From: CAVWDU01 sp963840725
Lineage (GTDB): Bacteria > Pseudomonadota > Gammaproteobacteria > Pseudomonadales > Halieaceae
DNA length: 64,000 nucleotides
Assembly: GCA_963840725.1 (NCBI GenBank)
Contig: CAWIZY010000007.1
Span: 62,001 to 126,000 of the forward strand
Reading direction: 5' to 3'
Of the stretch, positions 34,520-44,248 are shown piece by piece. Below the pieces are notes generated by a model. It was not told the DNA's origin. It was given only the letters and a program-made list of their open reading frames with translations, and did no database searches. Made by a program: the position numbers and the translations under genes. Every line of letters starts with the position of its first letter. Positions within the stretch are counted from its first letter, which is position 1.

Positions 34520-35599
34520 ATGAGTCGTCGTTACAACTTTTGCGCAGGGCCGGCGGCCCTGCCGGAAGCCGTGCTGGAAACAGCCCGCCAGGACATGCTG
34601 GACTGGCATGACACGGGCCTGTCTTTTATGGAAATGAGCCACCGCAGCCCAGAGGTCGTGGGTGTCGCTCACCGCGCCGAGGCGGCACTGCGAGAACTGC
34701 TGGCGATTTCCGACGACTATGCGATTTTGTTTTTGCAAGGTGGTGCCAGCACCCAGTTTGCTGCTGCGCCCCTTAATTTGCTGGCTGGGAAAGGTAACGC
34801 AGATTATGTCAATACTGGACAATGGTCCAAGAAGGCGATCGCAGAGGCCCGCCGTTACTGCAGTGTGAACGTCGTTGCCAGCTCCGAGGGCAGTAACTTT
34901 ACCGGTATTCCCGCTGCGGAGACCTGGCAGCTGGGCAGTGAGGCGGCTTATCTTCACTACACCCCGAATGAGACGATTGGTGGGGTGGAGTTTTCCTGGA
35001 TACCTGATGTCCCTGCGCCACTGGTAGCAGACATGTCGTCTACGATTCTCTCCAGGCCGCTTGATGTGAGCCGCTTTGGTGTCATCTATGCAGGCGCTCA
35101 AAAAAATATCGGTCCCGCGGGTTTGACGCTGGTAATCGTGCGTCGGGATCTGCTGGGAATGGCGTCTGAACACTGTCCTGCGATGCTGAATTGGCAGCTT
35201 GCCGCTGACAATGATTCAATGTACAACACCCCACCAACCTTCGCGCTGTATCTGGCCGCGCTGGTGTTTGACTGGTTGCAGGCACAGGGCGGGTTGGAGG
35301 CGCTGGAAGTCGTTAACCGCCGCAAAGCCGAGAAGCTTTATGGGTTTATCGACCGCAGCGGGTTTTACGCCAACCCGGTAGAGCTTGCGAGCCGCTCATT
35401 GATGAATGTGCCGTTCACGCTGGCCGATGCAGCATTGGATAAGGATTTTTTGCAGGATGCAGAGTCAGCCGGCCTGCTCAACCTCAAGGGGCATCGATCG
35501 GTGGGGGGCATGCGTGCCAGTATCTACAACGCTGTGAGCGAGGAAGCCGTGGACGCTTTGATCGATTTCATGGCTGATTTTCAGCAGCGCCGCGGCTGA
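34520..35599 (+). CDS. serC: phosphoserine aminotransferase
   Basis: 359 residues of class V aminotransferase type: start MSRRYNFCAGPAALPEAVLE, HRSPEVVGVAHRAE, ILFLQGGASTQF and the PLP lysine in YAGAQKNIGPAGLT. It converts 3-phosphohydroxypyruvate to phosphoserine and also serves PLP synthesis (PdxC/SerC). The ATG has AAGGTGGAA upstream. First of the serC-pheA-tyrA-aroA-cmk-rpsA block. Confidence 0.96.
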   Translation: MSRRYNFCAGPAALPEAVLETARQDMLDWHDTGLSFMEMSHRSPEVVGVAHRAEAALRELLAISDDYAILFLQGGASTQFAAAPLNLLAGKGNADYVNTGQWSKKAIAEARRYCSVNVVASSEGSNFTGIPAAETWQLGSEAAYLHYTPNETIGGVEFSWIPDVPAPLVADMSSTILSRPLDVSRFGVIYAGAQKNIGPAGLTLVIVRRDLLGMASEHCPAMLNWQLAADNDSMYNTPPTFALYLAALVFDWLQAQGGLEALEVVNRRKAEKLYGFIDRSGFYANPVELASRSLMNVPFTLADAALDKDFLQDAESAGLLNLKGHRSVGGMRASIYNAVSEEAVDALIDFMADFQQRRG

Positions 35600-35634
35600 G
35601 GTGCCGCCGCTGATAAGCCGGGTAGCCAGGGGCC

Positions 35635-36753
35635 ATGACTGACGCCAAAGAGCTTGAACAAATCAGGGTAGATATCGATACCATTGATCAGCGGATTCAG
35701 CATTTGCTGGGTGAACGTGCGGGTTGTGCGCAGCGCGTGGCAGAAATCAAGATGGCCGAGGTGCTCGCTGCCCGGGAGCGGGGAGAACCGGAGGTCGAGG
35801 TGGTGTACTACCGCCCCGAGCGAGAGGCCCAGGTTCTGAAACGTATTATGGACCGCAATCAGGGACCGTTGGCGGGAGAGACAGTAGCGCATATTTTTCG
35901 CGAGATCATGTCAGCCTGCCTCGCTCTGGAACGACCCCTGCAGGTGGCCTACCTCGGACCGGAGGGGACGTTTACTCAGGCGGCGACCTTGAAACATTTC
36001 GGGCATGCGGCCGTCTGCGTCTCCCAGACGTCGATTGACGAGGTATTCGCCCGGGTAGAATCCGGCGAGTGCAATTATGGCGTAGTGCCGGTCGAAAACT
36101 CCACAGAGGGTATGGTGAACCATACTCTGGACAGTTTTCTGGATTCGCCGCTGAAAATTTCCGGGGAGGTGGAAATACGCATCGTTCATCATCTGCTGGT
36201 CGCGGCCCACACCTCTGCCGAGGGAATTACTCGCATTTGTGCCCATCAACAGGCGTTGGCACAGTGCCGGCACTGGCTGGATACACACTGGCCTGGTGTC
36301 CCGCGTGAGGCAGTGAGCAGCAATGGCGAGGCAGCGCGCTGTGCCGCGCAAACACCCGGCATAGCGGCTGTGGCCGGCGAAATGGCGGCGGAACAGTATC
36401 AACTTGAGAAGCTTGCCGAACATATCGAGGACTACGCCGACAACACTACCCGCTTTCTGGTGATCGGTAGAGAGGAGGTCCCCCCCAGCGGGCGAGACAA
36501 GACCTCGATCGTCGTGTCCAGCCGCAACAAACCGGGCGCACTCTACGCACTGCTGGACCCTTTTCGGCAGCGTGGCGTCAGTCTGACACGTATAGATACC
36601 CGTCCCTCGCGCACTGAGAAGTGGGCCTATGTTTTTTTCATTGAGTTCGAGGGGCACGTGCAGGACGAGACCATCAGTGGGCTCATTGATGAGCTCAATG
36701 AGCAGTCGATACTGCTGAAACCGTTGGGTTCCTATCCGCGTGCAGTGCTGTAA
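35635..36753 (+). CDS. pheA: chorismate mutase/prephenate dehydratase (P-protein)
   Basis: 372 residues: AroQ-type chorismate mutase (about 5-95, IRVDIDTIDQRIQHLLGERA, RKxx-equivalents in EREAQVLKRIMDRN), prephenate dehydratase (about 98-275, VAYLGPEGTFTQAATLKHFG and the catalytic Thr in NTTRFLVIG) and a C-terminal ACT domain (KTSIVVSSRNKPGALYALL, then RIDTRPSRTEKWAYVFFIEF). The phenylalanine-binding motifs GAL and ESRP are present as GAL and TRPS, so feedback control is plausible. The ATG lies 35 bp after serC. Confidence 0.95.
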   Translation: MTDAKELEQIRVDIDTIDQRIQHLLGERAGCAQRVAEIKMAEVLAARERGEPEVEVVYYRPEREAQVLKRIMDRNQGPLAGETVAHIFREIMSACLALERPLQVAYLGPEGTFTQAATLKHFGHAAVCVSQTSIDEVFARVESGECNYGVVPVENSTEGMVNHTLDSFLDSPLKISGEVEIRIVHHLLVAAHTSAEGITRICAHQQALAQCRHWLDTHWPGVPREAVSSNGEAARCAAQTPGIAAVAGEMAAEQYQLEKLAEHIEDYADNTTRFLVIGREEVPPSGRDKTSIVVSSRNKPGALYALLDPFRQRGVSLTRIDTRPSRTEKWAYVFFIEFEGHVQDETISGLIDELNEQSILLKPLGSYPRAVL

Positions 36754-36765
36754 ACCGGTGATTAC

Positions 36766-37710
36766 GTGACTGACCTTCATGGCTCTGGCACTGATACGGT
36801 GGTGATCATGGGGCTGGGGCTTATCGGCGGGTCATTGGCACGGTCACTGCGCGCTTCTGGCTTCAGCCGCCGTCTCATGGGCTATGACCATTGTGCCCAG
36901 ACCTTGGCTGAAGGCATGGAGCTGGGGCTTATCGATGATTACACCCTGGACCCCGAAGAGGCGCTGCAGCGTGCCGACCTGCTGGTCCTGGCTGTGCCGA
37001 CAATGGCAACCGAGCGCCTGCTGGCGCAATTGCTGCCGCTGCTGTCACGCCGCCGAACATCACCGGTAATCACCGATGTGGCGAGCGTCAAAGGTAACTT
37101 GCTGCGCACAGCCCTGGCGGTCAATGGCGATCAGATGCCGCCCAAACTGATACTGGGGCATCCCATCGCGGGCTCTGAGCGCAGCGGCCTGGCAGCGTCG
37201 GATGCCGGGTTGTTCTGCAAGCACCGGGTTATTCTCACTCCGGTAAAGGGTAACGACCCGGAAGCGCTGGAGCTGGTGAAGGTCATGTGGGCCTGTACTG
37301 GCGCTGAGGTGGTCGAAATGGGTGTGGCGGAGCACGACGCGATTCTGGCGGCGACCAGTCACCTGCCCCATGTCCTCGCATTCGCACTGGTGGACGCCCT
37401 TGCCAAGTCGGAGCTGAGCGAGGAGATTTTCCGCTTTGCTGCTGGTGGTTTCCGGGACTTTACCCGCATTGCCTCCAGCGACCCGGTGATGTGGCGCGAT
37501 ATTGCGCTGGCCAATAAAGACTCACTGCTGGCCAGTATCGATCAGTTTCAGGCGCATCTCGACGAGCTCCGCAGTGCCGTGGCGAGCCAGGCTTCAGAGC
37601 CGTTATTGGAAACTTTTACCCGTGCCAAAGCTGCTCGGGATCGATTCACCGCTGAACTGGCGGTCCGCGGGTCGGACGTCACTGATGGCCATACTGCGAG
37701 CAGGTCCTGA
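36766..37710 (+). CDS. tyrA: prephenate dehydrogenase
   Basis: 314 residues: dinucleotide-binding VVIMGLGLIGGSLARSL, SVKGNLL, the substrate-binding GHPIAGSERSGLAAS and ATSHLPHVLAFALVD. It oxidises prephenate to 4-hydroxyphenylpyruvate on the way to tyrosine. GTG start 12 bp after pheA, 3 bp before aroA. In Pseudomonas this domain is fused to AroA and preceded by hisC; here it is a separate gene and no hisC lies between. Confidence 0.93.
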   Translation: MTDLHGSGTDTVVIMGLGLIGGSLARSLRASGFSRRLMGYDHCAQTLAEGMELGLIDDYTLDPEEALQRADLLVLAVPTMATERLLAQLLPLLSRRRTSPVITDVASVKGNLLRTALAVNGDQMPPKLILGHPIAGSERSGLAASDAGLFCKHRVILTPVKGNDPEALELVKVMWACTGAEVVEMGVAEHDAILAATSHLPHVLAFALVDALAKSELSEEIFRFAAGGFRDFTRIASSDPVMWRDIALANKDSLLASIDQFQAHLDELRSAVASQASEPLLETFTRAKAARDRFTAELAVRGSDVTDGHTASRS

Positions 37711-37713
37711 CTC

Positions 37714-39018
37714 ATGCAATTCACGTTAATGCCCGGCGGGACCATAACCGGCGAAGCGCGGGTGCCGGGCGACAAGTCTATCTCTCACCGCGCGATTATG
37801 CTGGGAGCGCTCGCCGAGGGCGTGACTGAGATCAGCGGGTTTCTCGAGGGAGATGATGCTCTGGCCACGGTGGCCGCTTTTCGTGCCATGGGTGTAAAAA
37901 TAGAGGGGCCTCGCGACGGCGAAGTCACGGTTTACGGCGTTGGCTTGCGAGGGCTCAAGCCGGCGCCAGAAGCCCTGGATCTGGGCAATTCCGGCACCAG
38001 TATCCGGCTCTTGAGTGGCCTCTTGGCCGGCCAGAACTTTGCCAGCGAATTGACGGGTGATGCCTCTCTTCGGGGCAGACCGATGGGTAGAGTTATGACA
38101 CCGCTGAGTCAGATGGGGGCGCGCATTGCCGCCACAGCAGCGGGCACTCCGCCGTTGCATATCGAACCGGCGGCGCAATTGCAGGGTATTCATTACGACC
38201 TGCCGATAGCCAGTGCGCAGGTGAAATCTTGCCTTCTGCTGGCGGGATTGTATGCATCGGGGCAAACTTCGGTGACTGAACCAGCCCCGACTCGGGACCA
38301 TACCGAGCGCATGTTGCTCGGTTTCGGTTATCCTGTATCCACCCGGGACGGAATCATCGCTTTGCACGGTGGCGGCAGTTTGCAGGCGACCGATATCGAT
38401 GTGCCCGGAGACATTTCTTCGGCCGCTTTTTTCCTCGTGGCGGCGAGTATTGCACCGGGTTCTGACCTCATTCTCACCCATGTTGGGGTGAATCCCACTC
38501 GCACCGGAGCGATCGACGTACTGCGACTTATGGGTGCTGATATCAGCTTGGGCAATGAACGGGAAGTGGGTGGCGAACCGGTCGCCGACCTTCGGGTCCG
38601 TTTTGCACCCCTGCAGGGTATTGAGATACCGTTGGATCTCGTGCCCCTGGCCATTGACGAGTTTCCCGCGTTGTTTGTGGCTGCTGCCTGCGCCGAAGGG
38701 CGCACCGTGCTGCGCGGCGCTGCCGAGCTGCGGGTAAAGGAGAGTGATCGTATCGCCGCAATGGCTGAAGGGCTCACCACCCTCGGAGTAGCCTGTGAAG
38801 TACTCGAAGATGGCATTGTTATTCATGGAGGCGCGATGGGCGGCGGGGTCATCAATACCCACCATGACCATCGTATAGCCATGTCCTTTGCCATTGCGGC
38901 ACTGCGTGCCGAGCGAGAGATTCACATTCTTGATTGTGATCATGTATCGACCTCTTTCCCCGGGTTTGACGCTCTTGCCAGAGGGTTGGGTCTGCAGATT
39001 TCGGTGCAAACAGCCTGA
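37714..39018 (+). CDS. aroA: 3-phosphoshikimate 1-carboxyvinyltransferase (EPSP synthase)
   Basis: 434 residues, two-domain EPSP synthase: GDKSISHRAIMLGALAEG, LDLGNSGTSIRLLSGLLAGQ, TGDASLRGRPM, ELRVKESDRIAAMAEGL and DHRIAMSFAIAAL. It transfers the enolpyruvyl group from PEP to shikimate 3-phosphate. The motif around GNSGTS is that of class II-like enzymes of Pseudomonas. Its TGA overlaps the cmk ATG by one base. Confidence 0.96.
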   Translation: MQFTLMPGGTITGEARVPGDKSISHRAIMLGALAEGVTEISGFLEGDDALATVAAFRAMGVKIEGPRDGEVTVYGVGLRGLKPAPEALDLGNSGTSIRLLSGLLAGQNFASELTGDASLRGRPMGRVMTPLSQMGARIAATAAGTPPLHIEPAAQLQGIHYDLPIASAQVKSCLLLAGLYASGQTSVTEPAPTRDHTERMLLGFGYPVSTRDGIIALHGGGSLQATDIDVPGDISSAAFFLVAASIAPGSDLILTHVGVNPTRTGAIDVLRLMGADISLGNEREVGGEPVADLRVRFAPLQGIEIPLDLVPLAIDEFPALFVAAACAEGRTVLRGAAELRVKESDRIAAMAEGLTTLGVACEVLEDGIVIHGGAMGGGVINTHHDHRIAMSFAIAALRAEREIHILDCDHVSTSFPGFDALARGLGLQISVQTA

Positions 39019-39698
39019 TGGAAGACGCCCCCGTGATTACGGTTGACGGGCCCTCAGGGGCAGGCAAGGGCACGATTTCGCACCGGCTTTCGGCAACCCT
39101 GGATTGGCATTTTCTCGACAGTGGCGCGCTGTATCGGGTTACCGGACAGGCCTGCCTTCTGGAGGGGGTGTCCTGGACCGACGCGCCAGCAGTCACAGCT
39201 ATCGCTCGCCACCTCGAGGTCGATTTCAGAACCGCCGCGAGTGGCGAGGTGCATGTCAGCTATAAAGGACAGGACGTGAGCCGTGAAATCCGTACGGAGG
39301 AGGGCGGTCGAGGCGCGTCCACTGTTGCCGCCATCCCCAGTGTGCGAGAAGCGCTGCTGGCGCGGCAGAAAGAGTTCAGGCGCCCCCCCGGACTGGTGGC
39401 GGACGGCAGAGATATGGGCACAGTGGTTTTCCCCAATGCGGCGCTGAAACTGTTCCTCACGGCGAGCGCTGGTGAAAGAGCCCGGCGGCGCTACCTTCAG
39501 TTGCTTGCAAAGGGAGAAAGTGTTAGTCTCCCGCGCCTTCTCGCGGACATCGAAGAACGGGATGAGCGTGATAGCAACCGAGCTGTCGCCCCGCTGGTTC
39601 CCGCGAGAGACGCTATCATCATAAACAGCACCACCGCATCGATTGATGAGGTGTTTCAGCAGGTGATGCAGGAAGTGCGCAAACAGGGTTTTGCTTAG
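39018..39698 (+). CDS. cmk: cytidylate kinase
   Basis: 226 residues: P-loop VDGPSGAGKGTISHRL, DSGALYRV, VADGRDMGTVVFP and the lid region RARRRYLQLLAKGE. It phosphorylates CMP and dCMP. Starts on the last base of the aroA stop and precedes rpsA, the usual cmk-rpsA order. Confidence 0.95.
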   Translation: MEDAPVITVDGPSGAGKGTISHRLSATLDWHFLDSGALYRVTGQACLLEGVSWTDAPAVTAIARHLEVDFRTAASGEVHVSYKGQDVSREIRTEEGGRGASTVAAIPSVREALLARQKEFRRPPGLVADGRDMGTVVFPNAALKLFLTASAGERARRRYLQLLAKGESVSLPRLLADIEERDERDSNRAVAPLVPARDAIIINSTTASIDEVFQQVMQEVRKQGFA

Positions 39699-39868
39699 CA
39701 CACCTGGATACTGCCGTACGATGAGAGCGAGTATAGAGTCTGTTTTCCCGCATCTGAATCCAGCACCGTGTGGGTAACAGTTAACCAGGGATGACCCGGG
39801 CCTGCTGGAGGCGCGGCAGTCGGTGACCACAGGTTGCCGCCGTGATCATGATTAACAGGTAATGTGTA

Positions 39869-41545
39869 ATGAGCGAATCATTCGCCGAACTTTTTGAAGA
39901 AAGCTTGAAGACCGTCGATATGGAGCCCGGCTCAATTGTCACCGGGGTCGTTATCGACATTGACAACGAATGGGTAACCGTGCACGCGGGACTCAAGTCT
40001 GAGGGTGTGATTCCTCGCGCCCAGTTCCTGGATGCAGCGGGTGATTGTGACCTGAGCATCGGCGATGAAGTACAGGTAGCGCTGGAGACAGTTGAAGACG
40101 GTTTTGGCGAGACCAAGCTGTCGCGGGAAAAAGCCAAGCGCGCCGAGGCCTGGAAAGATCTTGAAGCGGCCTACGAGGCCGATGAAGTGGTCACCGGTGT
40201 CATTAACGGCAAGGTCAAGGGTGGTTTCACCGTCGACATCAATACGATCCGCGCCTTTCTGCCCGGATCGCTGGTCGATGTGCGCCCGGTGCGCGAAACA
40301 GTGCACCTGGAAGGCAAGGAACTCGAATTCAAGGTTATCAAGCTCGATCAGAAGCGCAACAACGTGGTGGTTTCGCGTCGCGCAGTGATGGAGGCAGCGA
40401 ATAGTGTCGAGCGGGACGCTCTGCTGGAGACGCTACAGGAGGGCATGTCAGTGCCCGGTATTGTGAAGAACCTCACCGATTATGGCGCCTTTGTTGATCT
40501 TGGCGGCATCGATGGTTTGCTGCACATTACTGATATGGCCTGGAAGCGGATCAAGCATCCGTCCGAGATCGTTGAAGTAGGGCAGGAGATAGAAGTCAAG
40601 ATCCTCAAATTTGACCGGGAGCGCAATCGCGTTTCACTGGGTCTCAAGCAGTTGGGCGAGGATCCCTGGGTTGAGATCAAGAACCGCTATCCCGAGAACA
40701 GCCGGGTCAAGGCGCGTATTACTAATCTCACCGACTACGGATGCTTTGCAGAACTGGAAGAAGGTGTAGAAGGGCTGGTTCACGTATCTGAAATGGACTG
40801 GACCAACAAGAATGTTCACCCCTCCAAAATCGTGCAGTTGGGCGACGAGGTAGAAGTGATGGTGTTGGATATCGACGAGGAGCGTCGCCGCATCTCGCTG
40901 GGTATCAAGCAGTGCCAGCAAAACCCGTGGGATGCATTCGCTTCGCAGTACGCAAAGGGCGACAAGATCTCCGGCAATATCAAATCGATAACGGATTTTG
41001 GTATTTTCATCGGCCTCGAGGGCAACATAGACGGGCTGGTTCATTTGTCCGATATCAGCTGGAACGAGACGGGCGAAGAAGCCGTGCGCAGCTACAAAAA
41101 GGGTGATGAAATTCAAACTGTTATTCTCTCCATCGATCCGGAGCGTGAGCGTATCTCTCTCGGCATCAAGCAACTGGAAGATGATCCCTTTGGCAATTAT
41201 GTCGCCGAAAATGACCGTGGAACCATAGTCACGGGTGAGGTGATCGAAGTTGACGCCAAGTCTGTTCTGGTCAAACTGGCTGACGAAGTTGAGGGTGTCC
41301 TCAAGGCCTCCGACATCAGCCGCGACCGGGTGGAAGACGCGCGTAATTCTTTCAAGGTCGGCGATTCAGTCGAGGCCAAGATCATTTCAGTAGATCGCAA
41401 GAACCGGGGTCTGGCTTTGTCGATCAAAGCCAAGGACTATGAAGACGAGCAGGAAGCTGTTAAGTCGCTGAAAGATCAGGAGACCGAAACAGCGTCGCCG
41501 GGTACGATTGGCGATTTGATCAAGGCGCAGATGAGCGAGAAGTAA
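39869..41545 (+). CDS. rpsA: 30S ribosomal protein S1
   Basis: 558 residues with six S1 OB-fold repeats (VTGVVIDIDNEWVTVHAGLKSEG, ... , LTDYGAFVDLGGIDGLLHITDMAW, LTDYGCFAELEEGVEGLVHVSEMDW, ITDFGIFIGLEGNIDGLVHLSD, quoted in part). S1 binds mRNA to the small subunit and unfolds leaders. The 170-bp leader after cmk may mediate autogenous control, as known in E. coli. No strong Shine-Dalgarno is seen before the ATG, normal for rpsA. A clear terminator follows. Confidence 0.97.
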   Translation: MSESFAELFEESLKTVDMEPGSIVTGVVIDIDNEWVTVHAGLKSEGVIPRAQFLDAAGDCDLSIGDEVQVALETVEDGFGETKLSREKAKRAEAWKDLEAAYEADEVVTGVINGKVKGGFTVDINTIRAFLPGSLVDVRPVRETVHLEGKELEFKVIKLDQKRNNVVVSRRAVMEAANSVERDALLETLQEGMSVPGIVKNLTDYGAFVDLGGIDGLLHITDMAWKRIKHPSEIVEVGQEIEVKILKFDRERNRVSLGLKQLGEDPWVEIKNRYPENSRVKARITNLTDYGCFAELEEGVEGLVHVSEMDWTNKNVHPSKIVQLGDEVEVMVLDIDEERRRISLGIKQCQQNPWDAFASQYAKGDKISGNIKSITDFGIFIGLEGNIDGLVHLSDISWNETGEEAVRSYKKGDEIQTVILSIDPERERISLGIKQLEDDPFGNYVAENDRGTIVTGEVIEVDAKSVLVKLADEVEGVLKASDISRDRVEDARNSFKVGDSVEAKIISVDRKNRGLALSIKAKDYEDEQEAVKSLKDQETETASPGTIGDLIKAQMSEK

Positions 41546-41582
41546 GTAACCGTCTCGTAGACGTGCTACAAGCCAGACTCGC

Positions 41583-41614
41583 AAGGGCTCACTTAAGTGG
41601 GCCCTTTTTTTTCT
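41583..41614 (+). terminator. Rho-independent terminator of rpsA
   Basis: Stem AAGGGCTCAC / GTGGGCCCTT (one G-U pair), loop TTAA, followed by a T run. It lies 37 bp after the rpsA stop. Confidence 0.9.
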
Positions 41615-41629
41615 TTTAAAAATAGGGAC

Positions 41630-41659
41630 TTGCGCAAAGTTCTGAAGCCGTCCAGAATA
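41630..41659 (+). promoter_or_regulatory. possible ihfB promoter
   Basis: TTGCGC (41630-41635) and AGAATA (41654-41659) are separated by 18 bp, downstream of the rpsA terminator and upstream of ihfB. A hairpin (GAAAAC AAAG GTTTTC, arms extended by TCA/TGA, 41665-41688) follows in the presumed leader. Confidence 0.35.
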
Positions 41660-41706
41660 AGCCGTCACGAAAACAAAGGTTTTCATGAACCTTCGCAGGA
41701 GGCGTC

Positions 41707-42003
41707 ATGACCAAGAGCGAATTAATTGAAGCGATTGCGGCGCGTCAAACCCAGCTGTCCTCCAAGGATGTGGAGTTGGCGGTGAAAACGATTCTGGAAC
41801 ACATGTCCCAGGCCCTCTCAACAGGGGAGCGGATCGAAATCAGGGGTTTTGGCAGCTTCTCTCTGCACTACCGGGAACCCCGGCGCGGGCGCAATCCCAA
41901 GACCGGCGATACTGTTGAACTGACCGGGAAATACGTCCCCCATTTCAAACCGGGCAAAGAATTGCGCGAGCGGGTCAACCTGGGCTTACAGATGGGTCTT
42001 TGA
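41707..42003 (+). CDS. ihfB: integration host factor subunit beta
   Basis: 98 residues of the HU/IHF family: start MTKSELIEAIAARQTQL, the beta-arm RNPKTGDTVELTGKYVPHFKPGKELRERVN (in part) with the DNA-intercalating Pro region. IHF bends DNA and works as a heterodimer with IhfA. A strong AGGAGG site precedes the ATG. In Pseudomonas the O-antigen locus starts after this gene. Confidence 0.97.
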   Translation: MTKSELIEAIAARQTQLSSKDVELAVKTILEHMSQALSTGERIEIRGFGSFSLHYREPRRGRNPKTGDTVELTGKYVPHFKPGKELRERVNLGLQMGL

Positions 42004-42031
42004 TGCCGGGTGAAGGTGTTGGAGCACAGGC

Positions 42032-42331
42032 ATGAAATTTCTGAGTACGATCTTGTCCATCCTGGTGATAGCCGCCACCACCGGTGCGGGTGTTTTGTTC
42101 GCCTTGCAAAATAAGACCCCGGTACCACTGGACATGCTGGTCTATACGTTCGAGCCGAGGAGCATGGCCCTGTGGATTTTGGGTGCTTTTGCTATCGGCG
42201 GTTTTTCAGGTCTCCTGATATCCTCTGGCATGGTGTTGCGAAAACGCACCGCTCTTGCAGTGAGCGACCGCCAGTTGAAACGCACTCGCGAGGAGTTGGA
42301 GCAACTGCGCAGCGGACCTGAGCGACGGTGA
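42032..42331 (+). CDS. lapA: LapA-domain protein (lipopolysaccharide assembly protein A)
   Basis: 99 residues: two hydrophobic helices (FLSTILSILVIAATTGAGVLF and ALWILGAFAIGGFSGLLIS, quoted near the 20-residue limit) and a charged C-terminal helix, the LapA layout. Inner membrane; acts with LapB in controlling LpxC levels and LPS assembly. Its stop overlaps the lapB GTG. Confidence 0.88.
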   Translation: MKFLSTILSILVIAATTGAGVLFALQNKTPVPLDMLVYTFEPRSMALWILGAFAIGGFSGLLISSGMVLRKRTALAVSDRQLKRTREELEQLRSGPERR

Positions 42332-43518
42332 ATGACCTGCTCATTTTTGGGCTGTTATTTGTCGGCATTGCTACCGGTTGGTTGCTCGGCCGGCGCGGTG
42401 CACTGGAGGCGGTAATCGAGACGCAGCCGCCCAGCCAGTATTATCAGGGCCTGAATTACTTGCTCGACGGTCGTCATGATGGGGCCATGGACAGCTTTAT
42501 TAATGATCTTGAGATCAACAGCGAGACACTGGACACCCATATAGCGCTGGGCAACCTGTTGCGAAAGCGGGGTGACGTGGATCGCGCCATCCGCATACAT
42601 CAGAATCTCCTTGCCGGCAGCGAACTGCCGAACTCGCAGCTCCATCAGGCACATCTTGAGTTGGCTCGCGATTACATCAGCGCTGGCCTGCTGGATCGTG
42701 CGGAACAACTACTGATTGATCTGACCGGAGAGTCTCCGGCGCAGCACCGGGTCAGCCTGAGACACCTGCTGGATATCTATCACAGTGAACGCGACTGGCC
42801 CCGGGCCATCGAAGTGGCAGGTGAGCTCGCTCGCCTTGAGTCGGCAAACGATGCTGATAAGTCCAGGCAGCCAGCGACATTGGTATTGGCGCATTATCAT
42901 TGTGAGCTGGCCCTGGAAAAACAGGCGGCTGGTGATACGGATGCAGCCAGGCATTTGTTGCGTCGCACTCTGGCCGCCGATCCGGGTTGCGCGCGGGCCT
43001 CGTTGATGCTCGGAGATCTGGAGATCGAAGCGGGTCGCTATGCCGCTGCAGAGAAGATCCTGCGCAATGTAAAGCGACAAGATCCGGGTTACGTCCCCGA
43101 GACTATCGGCCCTTTGCGTCGTTGCTACGGGGAACTGGGGCACGAAGGCAGGCTAAAGCCCTGGCTGCAGGAATGTATGGCGGAGCACCCGTCGGCGCCA
43201 TTGGTGCTGGCCATTGCCGAGGACATGCAGCGCAACGATGGTGCGGCGTCGGCCGGAGATTTTCTCGCGGCGCAATTGGCGCAGCACCCCTCTATACGGG
43301 GCATCGCCCAGCTGATCAGCCTGCAAGTGGGCGGCACCGACGGAAAAGCCAAGGCTGATCTGGAGCTCTTGCAGGCGCTGGTGGAGCGGCTGATTGCCGA
43401 GCGACCCGCATACCGTTGCAGCCACTGCGGATTTTCCGGCCAGCGACTGCACTGGTGTTGCCCTGGATGTCAGTACTGGGGTACGGTCAAGGGTATTTGC
43501 GGCGCCCCTATAGATTAG
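42328..43518 (+). CDS. lapB: lipopolysaccharide assembly protein B
   Basis: 396 residues: N-terminal membrane helix (LLIFGLLFVGIATGWLLGRR), TPR repeats through about residue 350 (YYQGLNYLLDGRHDGAMDSF, DTHIALGNLLRKRGDVDRAI) and a C-terminal rubredoxin-like zinc knuckle (CSHCGFSG ... CCPGCQYWGT). LapB (YciM) recruits FtsH to LpxC. GTG start overlapping lapA by 4 bp. Confidence 0.93.
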   Translation: MNDLLIFGLLFVGIATGWLLGRRGALEAVIETQPPSQYYQGLNYLLDGRHDGAMDSFINDLEINSETLDTHIALGNLLRKRGDVDRAIRIHQNLLAGSELPNSQLHQAHLELARDYISAGLLDRAEQLLIDLTGESPAQHRVSLRHLLDIYHSERDWPRAIEVAGELARLESANDADKSRQPATLVLAHYHCELALEKQAAGDTDAARHLLRRTLAADPGCARASLMLGDLEIEAGRYAAAEKILRNVKRQDPGYVPETIGPLRRCYGELGHEGRLKPWLQECMAEHPSAPLVLAIAEDMQRNDGAASAGDFLAAQLAQHPSIRGIAQLISLQVGGTDGKAKADLELLQALVERLIAERPAYRCSHCGFSGQRLHWCCPGCQYWGTVKGICGAPID

Positions 43519-43546
43519 TTTTCCGGTGTCAGGAGTTGCAACCCCC

Positions 43547-44248
43547 ATGGATTCACAGATCATCGTCGCTCTGGACTACCCCGCTGCAGACCCTGCGCTG
43601 CAGTTGGCACAGAGGCTGGATCCTGGCGCCTGCCGTCTCAAAGTAGGGAAGGAGCTGTTTACCCGCTGCGGCCCTGAGTTGGTAGAGAAGCTGCAGCAGG
43701 CAGGCTATGAGATTTTTCTGGACCTGAAGTATCACGACATCCCCAATACAGTCGCCGGTGCGGTGCGAGCAGCCGCAGATCTAGGCGTCTGGATGGTCAA
43801 TGTACATGCGGGCGGTGGCCGCCGTATGATGGAGGCGGCGGCGGAGGCCCTATCGGGCGTGACGCGCGCGCCCATTCTGCTTGCGGTTACGGTGCTTACC
43901 AGTTTGACTGATGCCGATTTGAAAGAGCTGGGCTATACGGAGAGCGCTGAAGAGCGGGTGCAGCTTTTAGCCAGTTTGGCGGCGGCGAGTGGGCTCGACG
44001 GAGTGGTGTGTTCTGCGGCTGAGGCGAAGGCTTTACGCGCGTCGCAGGGGCCTCAGTTTTGCCTGGTAACACCGGGCATAAGACTCGGCGGCGATGCGGC
44101 TGGTGATCAGCGTCGTGTAGTAACTCCGGCGCAGGCGTTGGCCAATGGAGCCGACTATCTTGTTGTGGGGCGGTCCATCACCGCGGCGAAAGATCCGCTG
44201 GCTGCACTGGCCAGAGTGCAGCAGGATATCGCCAATCATCTAGCCTAA
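43547..44248 (+). CDS. pyrF: orotidine 5'-phosphate decarboxylase
   Basis: 233 residues, TIM barrel: IIVALDYPAADPAL, LKVGKELFTRCGP, the catalytic set FLDLKYHDIPNTVAGAV, VNVHAGGGRRMMEAA and the phosphate site VTPGIRLGGDAAGDQRR and YLVVGRSITAAKDP. It makes UMP from OMP. AGGAG stands 12 bases before the ATG at 43547. lapA-lapB-pyrF order is conserved in gammaproteobacteria. Confidence 0.95.
   Translation: MDSQIIVALDYPAADPALQLAQRLDPGACRLKVGKELFTRCGPELVEKLQQAGYEIFLDLKYHDIPNTVAGAVRAAADLGVWMVNVHAGGGRRMMEAAAEALSGVTRAPILLAVTVLTSLTDADLKELGYTESAEERVQLLASLAAASGLDGVVCSAAEAKALRASQGPQFCLVTPGIRLGGDAAGDQRRVVTPAQALANGADYLVVGRSITAAKDPLAALARVQQDIANHLA

Noticed and set aside
37726..39009. 427-residue minus-strand open frame
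   Set aside because: Exact antisense of aroA; no family resemblance.
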